Shown here: positions 1 to 14,219 of the stretch, piece after piece
How positions within the stretch are numbered: the first letter of the stretch is position 1
How the letters are laid out: the number at the start of each line of letters is the position of its first letter
From: Pelecanus crispus
Taxonomy: Eukaryota; Chordata; Aves; Pelecaniformes; Pelecanidae
Assembly: GCF_030463565.1 (NCBI RefSeq)
Contig: NC_134676.1
Coordinates: forward strand, 28,025,228-28,089,227
Direction: 5' to 3'
DNA length: 64,000 nucleotides
Program-made: the position numbers and the translations under genes
The notes under the pieces: generated by a model
Databases searched by the model: none
The model's input: only the letters and a program-made list of their open reading frames with translations
Told to the model about the DNA's origin: nothing

Positions 1-3000
1 GAAGGCAAAAGCCAGGTGCAAGGTCACACCTACACATTTAATGAGCACTAACCCCTCCACTCCCTGGATTGTTTTTCTGACCCAGAACTGGAGGTATAGT
101 GGCACATTAGTTCTTTTGCAAATCTCAACAATTACTAGACCAATTTTAGGACCTCCATTCCCAAAGCTGTAGTTAAGCAAGTCATAGGGACCTGGATTTC
201 TAGCATTCACAAAGCTATAGCAAAACCCTTCTGTTCTAGAAGCATGTTTCTTGTGTACACTCAATTTCTTATTTCCAGTACAGTGAGATCCCACCAGCAC
301 ATACCTGTGGGCTCCTCACTAGCAGCAGTGGTCTATACAAAATAGTGCTATGAAGGTCACCAAGTGAAATTGCTGCCTCACCTCCTCTGATGTATGAAGA
401 GCCATTCAAATCTCCCCCGAGCAGTTTCTGCAAGAGCCAGAATAAACATTTCTTCCAAAGATCAGCAGCTCTCCAGGACATGGCAGTTGGTAAAGGAGGA
501 TCTCAGAAAAAGTACACTCCTGCAAGGGAGCTGTTAAAAAGCAGATTGCATCAGCCCAGGTAATTTCCTTATCTGGTCTGAAGCAGACACAGAACCACAT
601 AACAAAGGTTTTTGAATGCTGTACTAGGGTTACAGCACGATGGGATGCGTGCCAGGCAGAATGCACCACTTGGTCAGCTACACCAGCAGTGCAGCGTGCA
701 ACTGTCACAACCCACAGTCCAGTGTAGGTGGCACAGGCATACAGCACACATGCTGTGATTTATTCCATCATTAACATGTGGGGAAGCAAAGGCCTTGGCT
801 GCTCTCAGATGAATGGGAACTACACTCTGACTTATTGAGCAGGGTCCAAACAATGCAGAAGGACATACCCAAATGCTAAGAGCAACAGTTAAGCCCTTCA
901 ACACTAAGCAAAGGATAAAACCTAAAAGTACTTCCATCCCACAGTTACTGTCACAGGTTCTTCCCAACAGCAACTTCATACGAATACCCTAGGCAAGGTA
1001 CAAACCTCAAGTCCATCTCTAATACCCACAGCTGTGTTCGTCCCTGCACAACTCAGCCTCGAGCTTCCCTTTTCCATGCTTCCAGACATGGAAGTTTTGG
1101 CCAGTGATGTGCAAGAATCCCTGCCAGCCTTCCCTGACAGCCTAATTCCTTACTCTTTGGTGTGCTCCATACAGAACTGTAATGACTCAGCTACTACTGA
1201 TACCTTAGTTAGGCCACCTCAGGTTACACTTAATATTAACTAGGAGCTACTCAGGGTGCAAAATGAAGCCATCAGTTTGATCTGACAAGCACCTAAGTCT
1301 TGCAGGTGGAGTATAAATTCAAACAGGCTTTTGAATTGCACCACACATAATCCAAGTTGCAAAGGGGAAAGTGAAGGAGAAATTAAAATGCCGTGTGCTC
1401 TCTTGGTGAAACCAAACCTACAAACTACACCAATATGAGGGCATCAGAGCATAAACTAGCTTCAAGTTCATTGTTTTTCTATCACAAAAAAAAAAATCAA
1501 AAAAATCACAAGTCCTTTTACAAGAGGGTGGTGCCTAAAACAAAGGTGAAAACTTTGGGAAAGAGAACCTCTCTGAAGTGGCTGTACTGTTAGCTTCAGG
1601 GCATGCTATGGGATAAGTGCCATATGGTTTAGTCTCCAAAAAACAAAGGTCACATCCTTCATTACTCAGCAGCGTTATCCAGCAACTATACACACTGAGC
1701 AATGACCCATAACGTGCACGAATTACCTCAACATCCCAGTGAGCAGGTCAATGCATCCTGTACAGAAGACAGGAGATCTCTCATAGTAGCACAAAGGTTT
1801 CTCTCTCCTTCAGATCTTCCTGTTAAGACTTTTCATATGCAAATATTGCTATCAAAGCAATTATTGGACTGATTGATATCACTGACTCCTGCATATGAAA
1901 ACTCGGGCATATCTGCACAATTGTATAACTATCTGGAAGAAAAAACTTTTCAAGTCTTCAAGCTGGCAGTGTCTGCTAGGTAAGTACCCTTGAGGATCAA
2001 AACATGAAACTACAGGTGTACTTGCTGATCAATACCACTGTGTGGACTGAGCTACTTCAGGGTCAGGTATATCCTGGCTAAGTAGGATTCTTCCAAGAAT
2101 TTTATCTCTTGAAGTATCATAATTTCAAACATTTGGCCTTTACAGAGCTGCTGCCAGCCATGTTCACTGGTGCTTTATTAGTCTTAAGGCAGACAGAGGG
2201 GGGAGATGAGCCAGAGTTCACAGTCTACAACATGTCAGTAGACTCCACTCCCAAAATTTTTTTCTTGACAAACGCATACAAAACAGGTTACCAAGAAGTA
2301 CCTTAACATTTTCTGCTTACAGTCAGCTAGTTGTACAGCTGTATTACAATTTTATGCATTTACCTCTAAGCACAATGCTTTAAACATTTCCTGTAGTCTG
2401 AAAGAAATGGACTTAATATAGTGCATTTAAGTAGCATTAATTCACTCATGAGCTGCCAGCGCTGCATGGTTATGACAACTTTGCTCATGAAACAGCCAGC
2501 ACACAGCCTTGCAGAACTGACTTGTTCCAAGCCTTTGCAGGACCTCGGTACCCCTGCAGGAACAGGGTGGGCTCCAAATCAACCCTCCATGGTCCCACAG
2601 TCCAGCAACTGGAGCAACATGAGCTTTCTATGGTGCTGTGGTACTGCAAAACTGTTAGTCAACTGAAGCCAATTAAGCAGTTCAGGGCTTGACCTTTTAA
2701 GTACATTAAACCACATGTACATTTTTATACAGCAGCTTCCAACTGTGATCTCATGAGCAACCAATACCGCAACTAGCCATTGCAAACTAATTTAATAAAA
2801 CCCAACACAATGAAGGAGGCAGGTTTCAGAACCCGAAATGAATGATTTGATTTTCTGCTATAAAGAAATTGGAAAAGAATGAGCATTTACATTTTTAAAT
2901 TAAAAAATGGCTTCTCAGAAGAAATTTCCTGGATAGTTTTTCTTCACCATGTTTTCATTGTCCAAATGTTGAAGCTAAAGCTTCAGTTTTTCCATACAAG

Positions 3001-6000
3001 TTCCTATCCTATTGAACAGCTGAGTAAGAAAAGTAAAACTAAATAAGACAAATGCTGGTAGTTTCAGTTATGAAATTGCAACATACACATTGTGAAACAA
3101 AGGGTATTCCATTTCATGCAGAGAGAGACAAAGTTAGTAAAATGAGGCCTCCCATGTTCATATTCAAGCTTAGCATAAGAAGGTATAATTTCCAAGAAGC
3201 AAAGAGAAATAGTGTCTGCTTAATTATGGGTGATTATAGCCTTAGCCAGCCACAACAGATTTACTGTAAACTTGATTTACATTATATACCAAAGCTTCAA
3301 TCACAGTTTAAAACCCCTCAAATCTGTATTATCATTTACAGCAAGCTAAATGCACATCTGCAAACAGACATGCAACAGCAGAAGCCAAACTCAAGGCAGT
3401 ATCTGATGTTCCGAGTATTACAAAGATAATCTTTGGAAAGGAGGATTTTGTGGTAAATTTTATCTGTCAAAAATAATCTAATCCAATAAGATATTAAGAC
3501 TTGTGACACAGCTGTTCAAGCCCACCTTAAGCCTTTGTTATTTAACAGAAAAATTTCCCAAGCAATACTGGAAATGGGTTCATGTAATCTCTGGAGAGTT
3601 TCTGTTTGAGGCATTCATGGTTATATTGCTCAAAGTGAGTAAATCCCTACTCCTAATTACTTATTCTGATTTATTCTTCTCAGGAGTTCAAGGATACTGG
3701 AGACTATCCACTTTTCTCTGCTTTTTAAAATATGCAATAAATTTTCCTTAAAGACAAAAGTAATAAACCAAATGACATATGAGCAACCAAAAACTTAATT
3801 TATCAGATGTGTGATTTTGGGGAGAAGGGGACCAGCAATTTAACAGAACAAAATGTTTTTTCTCCATTATTAATATAACACCTATTCAAACATTACTGAC
3901 CTCTGCAGATATTACAAGCCTGCTCACTGTGTTTAAAAAACAATTTCTTATTCTGTATACATATAACAGGCACTGTGCCTAGCACAGAAGGTATTTGCAG
4001 AAGCATCAGCTACCAGCAACAGAATTCTTCTTTCATGTTAAACTTGGAAAGTTTTTATTAAAGCTGGGCTACAGGAAGTGTGCAAACAGTGGTCTGAAAA
4101 GCAGCTGAAAGTACACATCTTCCACCCTTTTAATTAACTCTGGCATTTCAAAATACAGAGCTGCTGTGAAATAATATTTTGATTACAAATATGGCGAGAA
4201 AATAACATAACTCCTGCCATAGTGCTTTATATAAAGCCATGCTGTGCCCCGTCTTTTGCTATTTATTGCTTATTTGAGTATTTCTTACTCTTCAATATGT
4301 GCCAAAACACATTGTGTTTGCACACTGCTGATTAGCTGAAACAGTATGTACTGTCATGTCAGCAGCTGCCAACTGAATGGAGAAACTCACCTTGATTTAC
4401 CCATTTCAGTCCATTTATTGCCATTGCTATCTACAGTGTCCTGAATACTAAAAAAAATCCTCTCCATGCATTCAGGTTTTATAGAAGCAAAAAAATAAAA
4501 AAAGCTTGCAACAGTAAACAGAAATCAAATATGTCAGAAAGGCAGGTCCCACTTCCGGGTGTCACCCAGGAGGGCACTGCTGGGAGCAAGCACGCAGCAG
4601 CTGCAGCTCCAGGCAGTTTCACAACTGGCTGCAGCACCTGGAGCCAAAGGCACAATCCTCACTCCTTCAACCCAGCCCCACCATCACAAGCTCACAGCTG
4701 GGGAAGGGGGGCCTATACATCCCCAGGGGTCTGCTCCAGCACTGGGGAGCAGGGACAAGCACCCAGTTGGGACCCCTCCACTCAGCAGCAGCAAAAGCCA
4801 ATCCATCAGCTGGCACTGCCTGCAAAACTGCATGCCCAGCACAGCTGAAGGGCAGGACCTGTTGTGTGCTGTTGAGGTAGCCTGCAGCCTACACCCAAAC
4901 CTCCCAAGCTTGTGCTGGTCTTGTTTTGCTGCAGTTTGAATTATGACCCCATTGCTCCCTCTGAGGCTGCTATCTCGCTTTCCAGAGTCCCCAGTTTTGT
5001 TCAGGCTCTGTTGTGACAAAGAAAATGCTATAACCGTGCAAGTACAGAACAGAGATTGCATGTCAACACGTTTCACCCCTAATCAAGGAGGCAGAGAGGG
5101 TGACAACTGTGCAGTGAGAAGAGATATGGCATTTTCTCATGCTGCTGTTTCACCAGGGCGGGGCTGGGGAGCATGCAGTGATGCACCTTCCCCACCCCAG
5201 TCTGTCCCTGCCACCAGCCCCGCCCTGCCGGATGGCATTACTTGCCTCTTGAGGAAGCAGGGCTAGGGGCCACACAGGTATGAGACACAGGCATTTCTGC
5301 TTGTTTCTCCAAGTTTTTTTTGTACATGTTCCTTGCTGGGTTGTTTTCACATTAGTAAGAGTCTGTCTTGGGCAAAGTGTCATAATGCAACCAAATTCTC
5401 CCTTCACAGTGAACTGGTCGGATAAGTTTCCCTTGCCCTCTCTTTTCTCTCACAGCAGCTCTGTCCCCCCTAGAGCACCCCCAGAGCCTGCACCACCCCC
5501 ACCATCACCAACCTCTCCTCCCTAACAAGCACTGGGACCAGTCCACTGAGGCACAGGAGGAGGACATTCAGCAGCATCAGGCTGCTGCATCAGTTCCACC
5601 TGTGACAACCCAGCCCCTTGGCAAGGGAAGCATAAGTCTCCTTACACTGCAGCACTCATCCCCACCTCATGCACTAGCAAGCATTGACCATGAACATTAC
5701 CAGTAAGTTCCAATTTTCCAAACTGAGATCCAGAAATGCTTCCAGATACCTAACAGCCCTGGGAGTGAGTGTTCTGGCTGCAAAGTCCCATCACTTGCTG
5801 GCAAAGCTAAAGGAGTGTTTCTTCTAGAAAACTGCTAATGGTATGAACCCGTATGAAAATAAATACAAGGAAGAGGAGGGGGTTACTCATAGCAGATGCT
5901 AATTTAAGTCATTAATTGTAAAAATAGCCACATTTCCTTGTGAAATATCAAGGGAGATACTTCAAATAAACTAAAGGACTTGAGATCAAAGTAACAAGTA

Positions 6001-7743
6001 GTCCTGGGAAGGGGGGAGGGTGAAAAAAGCCAGGAAGGTAAATTAGTAATAATAGTAATAGAAGAGAAAAGGCTGGATTTGGAAACATTGATATTCCTAT
6101 CTTGCCAGAAGCCAGCAGGTAAGTGAGTTGCAACACACCCAGGAAGAACCTTCAGTAAAATCCAAGCTTGACTCACTGAGGTTTCCTGAGACAGTGGAGC
6201 TCATCTAACATCTCAGCAAGCAAGGTGGAGACCTGCTCCCTCCCCTCTCTCAAGTGTGCGGCTGCACCCCATCCCCTTCCTCTTGCCAGCACTGGTTCTC
6301 CTCTGACCCCTTGATCAGACCTAGTCAGCTTACTAAACCACTAGAAAACTAACTCAGCAAAAGAGCTATGAATTTCCTGCCAGCATAGCGAGCTGACTCA
6401 GCTGACCAAGGGCAATCTCTTGCAACTGCACAATGGAGGCAATAGGAGTGTGCAGAGCAGAACAGTCCTCTTCAGCAGCAGTAAGACACTTGCCATCTTA
6501 AATACGTGAATGGGGAATTGCTCTGCAGTGGAAGGAGAAAGAAAGAGCAAAGCAGGTAATGTCTGCTACAGCAAATGGAACATCATAGTGACTAGGAAGT
6601 AAGAATGGCTGATTTTTGTAACAGTGCCCCTAGGACAAGATCATTGGCGGCTAGTTGCCCCACAACTGCTAAATAGGTAACCATCAGTGCCATGCAGTGA
6701 TGGCGAGGGGAGGGGAACGGTGTGGAAACAAAGCCCAGGCACTGTTTTCTGGTTGATTCCTGACTGAACTACACTGGGTTACTCCATTCTAAAGATCCTA
6801 TGGTTTGTCATCACACTGAGGTTTCCCAGCCTGCACTACTAATCACAGTTTTCTTTCTCTACAGAAATTCCTAGTTAAGTCATCCAACTAAAGTTTAGGA
6901 CTAAAACCACCATCATCAACAAATACAGAGTAGAAACAGGACAATTACCAGTGGTTCCCAGGGCAATAAACTGAGTACAACAGGCATCTTTGACCAGACT
7001 GAATGTAAAATATGCTTTTACATACGATAAGAGCAGCACTTCAAGAAACTCCAAAAGCACAAGGATATTGCACCTTCTTTCCTTGCTCAGCAATTATGAA
7101 AATATTGTTCCATATTTGTTTTGAGGATGAAATGTACATAGCACAGTACATTTGCACAAATGTGATAAAATCCCTGTGCACTTGCAGATTGGTGCTTCAT
7201 CATAGGCTGTTGCTTCAAGAGATGAATACTCTTCACCAATGGGTTAGAAGGATTAAAGGAAGAGCAGAGTCCAGGTTATCTTATTGCCCTGCCTGCACTT
7301 ACCATTGAAACACTAAGATGATACGGATCATTAATCCAGTAAGAGCCCAGGTGATTTTCTGCCATCTTAGCAATCTGAGTCACTCCACAAGCACTAGCAC
7401 CAAGAAGGGAGCATGACCACACAGCCAGGAACAAGAGTTTCCCCAGTTAGTCAGAGGCCTGACTCAGCTTCTCACAAAACCATAGCCTTAGGTTTTAGTA
7501 CCCAGTCCCTACTTTCATTGAAGATGGTCACTGCAGTAACTCTGAGATTATTTCTAAGTCCTTCTTTGAATTAAACTTTTCACATTGGGCATTAGTTTCT
7601 TATACAGAATGCTATATAATTCCAACATTAAATTAATCCAAGTAATTCAAGAAGTTGAATTAAAAGTTACAATGCTCAAGAACACAACAGGCCTGAACCT
7701 CTGTATTTAAAGGCCAGGTGTAAGTGTGCTTTCATTTACTTAC
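1..7743 (-). other. IQGAP2: IQGAP2 intron 2 (partial, non-coding)
   Basis: This sequence lies downstream (minus strand) of the exon 2 donor. The next IQGAP2 coding segment, the start of the calponin-homology domain, was looked for by eye on the minus strand and not seen, so the intron continues past the left edge. Open frames here are short, unrelated to known proteins, and occur on both strands. Apart from an inverted repeat at 1830-1901, I see no gene or recognisable mobile element. Confidence 0.75.
1830..1901. repeat. nested inverted repeat with an octamer (ATGCAAAT) motif
   Basis: A perfect 12-bp arm, TTTTCATATGCA at 1830-1841, is repeated in inverted orientation at 1890-1901, 48 bp away. 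Inside the spacer, ATTGCT (1845-1850) and AGCAAT (1856-1861) form a second small inverted repeat around a 5-nt loop. The left arm runs into ATGCAAAT at 1837-1844, the consensus octamer of POU-family factors. It lies in IQGAP2 intron 2. A regulatory role is inference only. Confidence 0.5.
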
Positions 7744-7843
7744 CTTTTTGCTTCTTCTAAGTGGCACAGATACTCATAAGCAATGTTCTGACGCCTCCTC
7801 TCATCCATTTCTTCCGCTGAAAGCCTTTCATCATCCACAATAG
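7744..7843 (-). CDS. IQGAP2: IQGAP2 coding exon 2
   Basis: This is a 100-nt exon of IQGAP2, a cytoplasmic scaffold (human protein about 1,575 residues) that links actin, calmodulin and active Cdc42/Rac at cell cortex and junctions. The minus strand shows acceptor TTTGCAG before 7843 and donor AG|GTAAGT after 7744. The frame reads IVDDERLSAEEMDERRRQNI, then AYEYLCHLEEAK, with split codons at both ends. This stretch matches IQGAP2 and differs from the IQGAP1 paralogue, which has LDNERLTAEE and QNV at the corresponding places. It is the short acidic/basic leader just before the N-terminal calponin-homology (actin-binding) domain, whose exons lie beyond the left edge. The first split codon completes a serine with the last base of exon 1 at 29175, giving the expected RPRYGSIVDD junction. 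Both splice sites are intact, with no frameshift or stop. Confidence 0.96.
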
Positions 7844-10800
7844 CTGCAAACAGAAACCCATATCAAGTTACACACGAGTCAGGAGTGATTCGTAGAGCAA
7901 TTTTGCTGAGAACCTAGACAAATTACTGCAGAAGAGAAATTTAAAAAGCCACCCCTCCTCCTCAAAAAGAGGCCCTTTTATAGCATGGTGCACAAAGGTA
8001 TTTAGATCACCAAGAAAATGCTGTTCTCTGTATGGTGAATTCCTCAAGTTTCACTTGTTCAAAACCAAGTGTGCATTGCTCTTTGTCCATTGTCTGCTTT
8101 GGGGGCAGGACAGAGCACTCAAACATGTGGGGCTGAGGCTGGGACCCAACAGAGTTTCAGCTCACACATCCCCAGAGGAGTTTGAGTACTCCCATGTGGA
8201 CGCTCAGAGCAAGCAGTAGGTGGAGCAGCCCCGCGCTAAGCAGAGCCTCAGCAGTAGAGATGAAGACAACAACATACTGCAAACGTATCTCAAGGGCAAC
8301 TGGGGAACCAGCTGCAGCTTCAGCAACCTCTAAGACTGACAGACCGAGCTGACTCCTACTGATGAGACTGATAAGGGCTGTAATTGAATGAACAAGCTGT
8401 GGTATTCACACCCCTACTTACTGCTGCAACCACATCACCTCCCATAAAAGCACTCTCCCGGCCTATTAAGGATGACTCTATGCACATCCCCAGCCACAAA
8501 CGACCCTTATTATTAACAACTAACTACCCCATGACTGGTGTCACTCTCTTTGTAGGGTACAGAGGACCTCTGAACAAATCTGTAATTCTTCCAAATGTTT
8601 CTAGCAATGGATCTGAAGAACTGTACAGTAGTGCTAACTTCTTGCTGAGTTTCAATCACAGCATGTGAGGCTTTTGGAAACAGCCTTCAGCATAAACCAG
8701 TTAACCAAAATGACATCCTGCTTGTGCTAGCGGCTGCCAAAAGAGCTGGCCCTGCCCTCCCTCATGTTTCCCAGCCACATACTCTCATCACCTCTTGTGT
8801 CAGAGCTGGCAATCTGTGGCTGCATCAGGGAAGGAGAACAAGGGGCGGCCCTTGTCAAAGAGCGACGGTTATGAAGAGACCTGCTTCTAGCAAGATCAGG
8901 TCCTTGATCTGAGCTCCTGCACACCTGCAGTCATGCTGGTGCAGGCACAAGGGAGGGGACAGAAAAACAGGGCTGGGCCAGCCACTTTCTGCAGCAGACC
9001 ATAGGCCAGTTAGCTAAGAACATCAAGATGCATTGTTGTTAAAAAAGAAAAACCACAGGCCCCTCTCCTCCTCAAATGCGCTGCAAGATGCTTTTTTAGT
9101 TCAGCTGCCACACAGATTGTACACACCATGAGCAAGTTTTCAGCATTACCCTGATGCATCTGCCTCATGTAGTGGATAAACACCTTCCAGTAGCTGATAC
9201 AGGCAACTCAAGTAAAAGGCACCATAATAAAGAAGGAAGCTGGGCTTTAGAAGTACATGCATACTTTGAACGTTGTACCACAAAAAAAAACAACACAGAA
9301 GTGATCCCACATGCATTTACTGAGGTCACAAAAGAAATGACACTACTCACCCATGTTTTGGACTGATGCTACCACACATTTGTTAATGTATCATATAGCT
9401 GCTTTAGGCTTTGTAGTTTCAATTTTAATCACCACAAGCATTGATATCTGTCATCTTCCTTTGCTTTTAAGATGGCTCTTCCTAATTAGCCAGAAGGTTC
9501 ATACATGGATAAAACAAATACATATCTTGCTCCAAGGCCCTTTTAAGTCTGGTAGCTCCAATAAGTGTGACTCACTCTAAAATGAGCTCTTAGATACTGT
9601 AATCAGGTCATCACTTGCTACAAACCAAAACATTCATTTGGAGGCAAACATGAGATGCAGGTGGTAAAACACTCAGCCTGGCAAACTGGCTGTGAAGGCT
9701 GCTGGTCTTGCCTGTGCCACCGTCAGCACATCAAGGACAGGCTGCTCCCACTCCCTGACACGGCTCCTCTACTGCAGAGGGGTCCTGGCTCCCCAGAACA
9801 AGGGAGAAGTATTGATGAGCCATCACACTGAAATTTAATATATCACTTTATTACTTGTGACATTGAGCTCTAGGGACACTTTTCAAACATCATAGCTCTC
9901 CCTCAGCTATGAGAGCCCCACAAGTGCCCTTAGAGGAGCCCAGCTGACCATCCTAGAGGGCTACGGCCCTGTCAGCACAGACCAAGCCTTTATCCCCCAT
10001 GGCACAGCTCCCATGCCCTGTTCTTCTTAGTTTATTAAACAGCCATTTAGTCCTGCCCTCCAAACACAACTCACCACTGCCATAAGCAAAGCAGCAAAAA
10101 AGGCAGCTTGTCTAAACATAGGAGTAAGAAAACCACACAACTGATCTGGCAAGTATCAACCTAGGAATTTGCCTGAATAACACTAATACTTTACAGTCTA
10201 GTCCTGGATCTACACACCCACAGGTCCCTCCATCCTCAACAAGGATATCCCAGATCAAGCAGCCTTGGCCAGCCTCAAATCCCACATTAAAATTATTTGA
10301 AAAGATTGATTCAGAGGGCGGATGAAGTCACTGACAGGTATCATGGGATGGTAATAGTTGTTCTGCTTAGGAAACCCTCCAATAATGAGGGAAAAGGGCA
10401 AGAGGTGAGAACAGATAACACTGAAAAGTAGAAAATGCAGACAGTATCTCTTCTAGAAATGGTATCAGCAGCTTACACAGGTAAGAAATTAGGCTTCTGT
10501 CATGACAGGGCCAAAGTGTCTGTTTCTGGGCTGAATATCTGAGCACCAAAAAGGCAGAGCACAGGGAGTGCCAACACCTACAGTGCTTATGCTGGGAGGA
10601 GTCTCTTGCAACACTGGCTTCTGATAAGACTGATTTACACACTTTCCCCCTCCAGCACATACTGGCTTCAAAGCAACAGTGCTATCACATCAAATAAGAG
10701 ATTACAGACACTTTTAGAAAGGTGGCCCCAGGACTCAGCTGCAGAGGAAACTACTTTGAAGACTTGGGTCCTTAAAGTCTAGTCTGCTATAACATATTTT

Positions 10801-13800
10801 GGCAAAGGCTTCAGTCTTTGACTAGAGCCCTGTATATAACTTTCTACAACTTCACACAACACCCTATGAGTGCATCCATCAATCCAGGCATACCAAGTTC
10901 AACACACATATGAGCTTGGTTTGAAGACAGAAAGCTCAGTCTTTCTGCCTAATAGGGCAAGTGTTAGTCAGAAGACTGGGAGATCGATGAAAGAATAAAC
11001 ACACCTCTGCTGTATCAGTAACTTCTTGATAGTGCTCAACTCACAAGGGAAGAGAGTGCTGCGATAAAGGATGTTACGGCGCAGAGTAAGCAGGACTGGG
11101 CTTCACCTGAAGACCTCCAGCCCCCTGGGAAGGTTAAGCAGGATCCAGGCAGACACAAAATGTTGCATCTGAAAAGATCCAAATGCCACAGAACAAGACA
11201 CATGCATACTACGTAGAAGCTATACAGGAAAAAAGGCATCTAAAATAACATCTTATGATTTATTTTATCAATTTTGTGACTTTTGATTTGGAATTAAGAG
11301 AAAAAATATCAAATATCCCTCAAAGAGGGAATGTTAGAAATATGTCTGGACTATTGACAAGAACTGATAAAAATGCCAACATAGCTAGCCTAAAAGCCCT
11401 CCATCTCAATTTTAGATGTTGCCATTCTGTTAGCCAACAGTCAATACATAAAAAGCATGTGTGCTAAGACACCAAGTTCCCTCATTATAGATATTCCTTC
11501 ATAGAAAAACACTAAAGGAATAGTGTGTAGGAAACACTGCATGAAGCAGTGAGCAGTACTAAAGCTTAAATTGCCACACCTAATTTTGAACAAACCTGAG
11601 AACGGACTTATTCTGGCACTCAGTATGATGCAACAATTGTCTAAGTAAATTCTTCCCACAATTCATTCAATGGAAATAAAGTCACATTCTACTAGCAATT
11701 TCCTACATATCCTTATTCCACATATTTCTCACAAAAGTAAGTCTATTTACTAGGGAGTGTTCATAAATTGAGACACTTGAGCATCTTCCTTCAGCCGATG
11801 TATCACACTTCCATCCACCCTCATCTTTGTCCGAAATATTTGTCCTGTGTACCACATCGTGGAAGAAGCAGAAGAACAGGCAGGGCAGTAGCTAGGACTA
11901 ATGGATGTTTGGGGTTTAGTTACAGATTGCAAAAACTTTCTGATGTGTCTTGGTCTGAGACAGCCACTCCAGTTGTTGGCAAATACTTGGAGCTCTGTCA
12001 GCTGCTGACCACAGGGCTGCCAACACAACCCAAGGCACTCCGTGCACCTACAGTCAACACGGCACAAGCAGCATTTATGGAGTCTGACTGAGCATGAGTA
12101 GACAACATAAAAGCATTTCAACCTTCTGGATTTGAGTTGGTTTTCAGAAATAGGGCCACCAATCCTGAAGCTGCAATATAATTTCTGAAACTAGTAAACA
12201 GCCTAGGCGTGCAATAGCCACTGGAGCCATGACCTTACTAACTGTGTGGAAAGAGGTTCAAAGCTTCAGGTTCACATAAGATATGCTCAGTTTACACGTG
12301 AATTTTAAGAACAAGTGCTGGCTGTGTAAATGTTGGCCAAGTTCAGAGTTAACCCTCTTATCACAACCATGGTAAGGATTTTGGAGGTCCCAGGGTCACA
12401 GAGATAATCCACATCAACACTGAGCTTACCAGATCTCTCCCATTAGTATGTTTATACTTGAGGTGGCATTAAATAAGAGGTGTTTTACAGGTCTAATTTG
12501 CAACAGTTTTCAAATGGGGTCATGGATCCATGGATTGTATTTTTATGGAAGTTTAAAGTTTAGCTTCATTTAATATGTAGCCGAAGAGCATGCAAGGAAA
12601 AGTTACATTTGTTTTAATTTCGGAATGCAAATTTATAGAAACTTTACAAGGCATAATTCTAAGTTATTCAGGGATAACAATTCCCCAAACAGATTTTGTT
12701 ATTTTAAAAAACTGAGGCTGGAAAAAAACCTGCAAAACCTATAGCAGCATTTAAGGCTTCCTGGTCATTCATTTGCACTCAGATATATGACTATCTGCGA
12801 TAACTCAAGAACAGCACATGGCTGCTTCTAGCAGGCAAACCCTTTAATAAGGCATTTGCCATAGACATAGCACAAAACTTCTTATACTGGTGAAGGCAAA
12901 GAAAGGAACAGAGGCTTTTATTTCCCAGGGCCAATCTCCCTCAATTTCCTGCCACCCGAGACTTTTTTCCCATGGAAAGTGAGACATGAGCAAAGAGGAG
13001 GGTGGCTCTTTTGGCACTACAACAGTGAAGTTCAATACACAGGACATAACAGAGGACAAAAAGAAAATCCTCTTATGGTGACAGAAAAGAATTTGTAAAG
13101 TCAGGATTGAGGGATAGAAGAGATGCATGAGCAAAAACTGTAAAATGCTGGAATAAAAGTTTTTTGCCAAAGTATTTGAATTAAACATTAGCTAAACCAC
13201 ATTTGGCAGTCCCAGCTGTGTGCTGTCCTGGCCATGCAGTAGGCAAGACAAGGCAGTGCTCCAGTCCACTGGTGAGAAATTCTGCAAATTTTGTGTATCC
13301 CTGCCTCACACTTTCCTGCCTCCTCCACCCTGGCCCATCCCCCCCATCCCCAGTATTGGCACACTGAAAAGCATTTAACAGAGCCATGCTGTAACAGCTG
13401 AAAACACAAACACAAAAGCTGAGCCCCTCTTGCACAAAAACTCTTGACTGACACTTTGCTGGCCACAGCCAGCCCCAGTGAAAGCTGAGCCCAGTACAAC
13501 AGGCTCTACGCAGCATCCCATTTATGTCTGCCTGTACCATGAGGACAAGCTGCAAACATAAGGCATTTGCTATCACACTTCAGTGCTGTAGTTTCAAGAA
13601 AAAGCTAGTTGCGTTTTAGATGGTTAAGGTGACTTAAAACCTTAGGTTATATGGGAGCAGCATATAACCATTTTGTCCTAGTGTGAAAGAGGCAAATAAA
13701 TTCAGTACTGTATTTTATTCCTAGTAGGATTTGTGCTTTCAGGTGCCCAGCACCCCAGGAGTGTCTGCCCAGGGCAGTTCAGCAATGTGGTCACTCCTAG

Positions 13801-14176
13801 GCTGGCAAATCAGGTGCTGCTACTGCACCAACGCAGCACCAGCCAACCCCCATAAGTGGAGCAGGTCTGAGCTGGCAATGCTCTGAGCCAGGCTTGCTGC
13901 TACCTGAGTGGCCCTCACTGCAGTGGGGCAGGAGCTTATGGCACTGCTAGGCAGCTGGAAAATATGTGGACAGGATTACATGTACAGATATCAGAAAGAC
14001 ACTGCTCAAAGCTACAGAGGCAGACCAGTTGCCTGCCGAGCCTCCACTCCCAATAGCTACTTGTAGGTACCTAATGCAACAGTTTATTAAATATGCAGAA
14101 GAAAATATGCCAACTTTAACTATGTGAACAGAGATCATTCAATAGGCCACTAAGAAAAAATGGCTTTACAGCACCA

Positions 14177-14219
14177 AACACCTATTACAGGTGTTCTGTT
14201 ATTAAGGTACTTAGTACCT
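14177..14219. repeat. two adjacent small palindromes with CACCT/AGGTG boxes
   Basis: AACACCT (14177-14183) and AGGTGTT (14189-14195) form a perfect 7-bp inverted repeat with a 5-nt loop. Ten bases further on, AGGTAC (14205-14210) and GTACCT (14214-14219) form a second, with a 3-nt loop. Paired CACCT/AGGTG boxes are the kind of site bound by ZEB/Snail-type zinc-finger proteins. Whether they are bound here is unknown. Confidence 0.4.

Noticed and set aside
11750-12121. 123-codon minus-strand and 107-codon plus-strand frames over the same bases
   Set aside because: Mutually overlapping frames with no protein resemblance. A decayed transposase was considered, but no motif supported it.
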